Source: Azorinus chamasolen (Eukaryota > Mollusca > Bivalvia > Cardiida > Solecurtidae). Taken from it: DNA of 64,000 nt. Positions 63,246-64,000 of this stretch are shown in pieces. The first letter of the stretch is position 1; every line of letters starts with the position of its first letter. Location of the stretch: NCBI GenBank assembly GCA_963576725.1, contig OY755242.1, forward strand, positions 23,890,656-23,954,655. Direction: 5' to 3'. Below the pieces are notes generated by a model. It saw nothing but the letters and a program-made list of their open reading frames with translations, was not told the DNA's origin and made no database searches. The position numbers and the translations under genes are program-made.

Positions 63246-63429
63246 TAAATATCCGACAGGGTACAACTGTAATAATCTGGAAGGACACACTTATAAGGTA
63301 TTGGCAAATGTCCGACAGGGTGAAACTGTATCACAGCGGACACATAACTGTCCTTTTTACAGCAATGGACACGGGTGTAATTGAGACTTTAACCGAAATC
63401 ATTATAGATAACCACTACAACCACATTAT

Positions 63430-63550
63430 CATCATCATTCATCAACGTCATCGTCGTCATCATATCACCAATGTCATCTTCAGTATTCATGATCAGCAGC
63501 AATACCATTATTATCATTCATTATTCACCACCATCATCAATAACAAAAAC
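63430..63550. repeat. (ATC)n-type microsatellite
   Basis: CATCATCATTCATCAACGTC-like imperfect runs that yield a His/Ile-rich false frame. Confidence 0.85.
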
Positions 63551-63559
63551 ATTGAAAAA

Positions 63560-64000
63560 GGCGTTAACACTCACATATGTCTGGTGTGTAGATGTTTAAA
63601 ACGTTGCTATTACCAAAAACCAAGTGCGTATAAATATGTAGAATTGATGAAGTCAAATAATTTCAAAACTATACAAATCTATCAAAATATGTTAATGAGG
63701 CGTTCACTATGCGGAACGCTGCGTTAAACTATCTTGATTGATTTGACATGGGATTGTTTAAGTGTTTATATACATGTATATGTATATATAATAGAGAGAG
63801 AGAGAGTGAGAAGGATATTTATATATACTAGATATCGTTTCATATCTTCTTATATATTTATAAGGGTTCAACCTCCCTATTCGTAATTTTTGAAAGAATT
63901 ATAATTGAATATGATTTATCATTGTGTACACGTCTGTGTGTGCATTGTATGTGCGTGTGTGTGTGTGTGTGGGGGGGGTATATGTGTCTTTTGCGTATGC
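63560..64000. repeat. Unassigned sequence with short TA, AG and GT runs
   Basis: TATATATG and AGAGAGAGAGAG near 63776-63808; GTGTGTGTGTGTG followed by GGGGGGGG at 63953-63978. No gene seen. Confidence 0.7.

Noticed and set aside
62765..63343. 192-codon minus-strand frame
   Set aside because: It crosses the 200-N gap and lies in satellite and minisatellite DNA.

Overview
The window reads as nuclear DNA of an animal, most likely a marine mollusc and probably a bivalve. It has small GT-AG exons separated by long AT-rich introns, a tRNA-SINE-like tail ending in CTCACTCACTCACT, GACGGACGG-type dispersed repeats that I associate with molluscan genomes, and an extreme load of short palindromic transposons. 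The species call is inference. A run of exactly 200 N (63014-63213) is an assembly gap.

Coding content is confined to the first 25 kb: three paralogous secreted fasciclin-domain (FAS1) genes. Gene 1 (+) enters from the left edge and only its last two exons are inside (495-1898). Gene 2 (+, 5044-13144) is complete, with six exons, 316 aa, a signal peptide and two FAS1 domains. Gene 3 (-, 17597-24715) is complete, with seven exons, 302 aa and the same layout. Genes 1 and 2 are in tandem; gene 3 converges on gene 2. Every splice phase closes, and equivalent exons have nearly equal lengths (first exon 160 bp in both complete genes), so this is a local duplication cluster. From about 25 kb to the right end I find no convincing gene.

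The rest is mobile and repetitive DNA. Labels below are mine. TTAA group (ends TTAACCC.../...GGGTTAA, duplicated TTAA, piggyBac-like by target site only): T1 (~245 bp, hairpin GCAAACAGAG...GATCAGACGG), T2 (250 bp, ends CCCTTCGCTTGC), T3 (~227 bp, ends CCCATTACCTCATAGG, perfect 68-bp palindrome), T4 (~246 bp, ends CCCTTTCGGCGCC), T5 (~210 bp, ends CCCTTTCGCTGCC, hairpin CAAACAGTTTGGATCC) with a looser variant T5b, T6 and T7. TA group (ends CAGTAAAACCTCTCTA, duplicated TA, Tc1/mariner-pogo-like): TA-1 to TA-5 (~207 bp; TA-5 350 bp), with a 92-94-bp hairpin starting GCAGGTGGCTGCTTAA. Other palindromes: PAL-G, PAL-H, PAL-I, PAL-O. Most T and TA families share one design, a long near-perfect palindrome whose centre is CTCCTATAGGAG or a close variant, fitted with different ends.

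The most interesting signals are: (i) T1, T2, T4, T5 and T6 share a stem step CCTGATSAGAC/GTCTSATCTGG that always carries one T-T mismatch at the same place; (ii) hairpin arms or ends of these elements have been amplified into tandem arrays at least five times, including the 5.3-kb satellite at 57576-62870; (iii) several nested insertions show the TA and TTAA target duplications directly; (iv) one element (43221-43354) has a T5 left end and a T1 right end joined at the shared stem.
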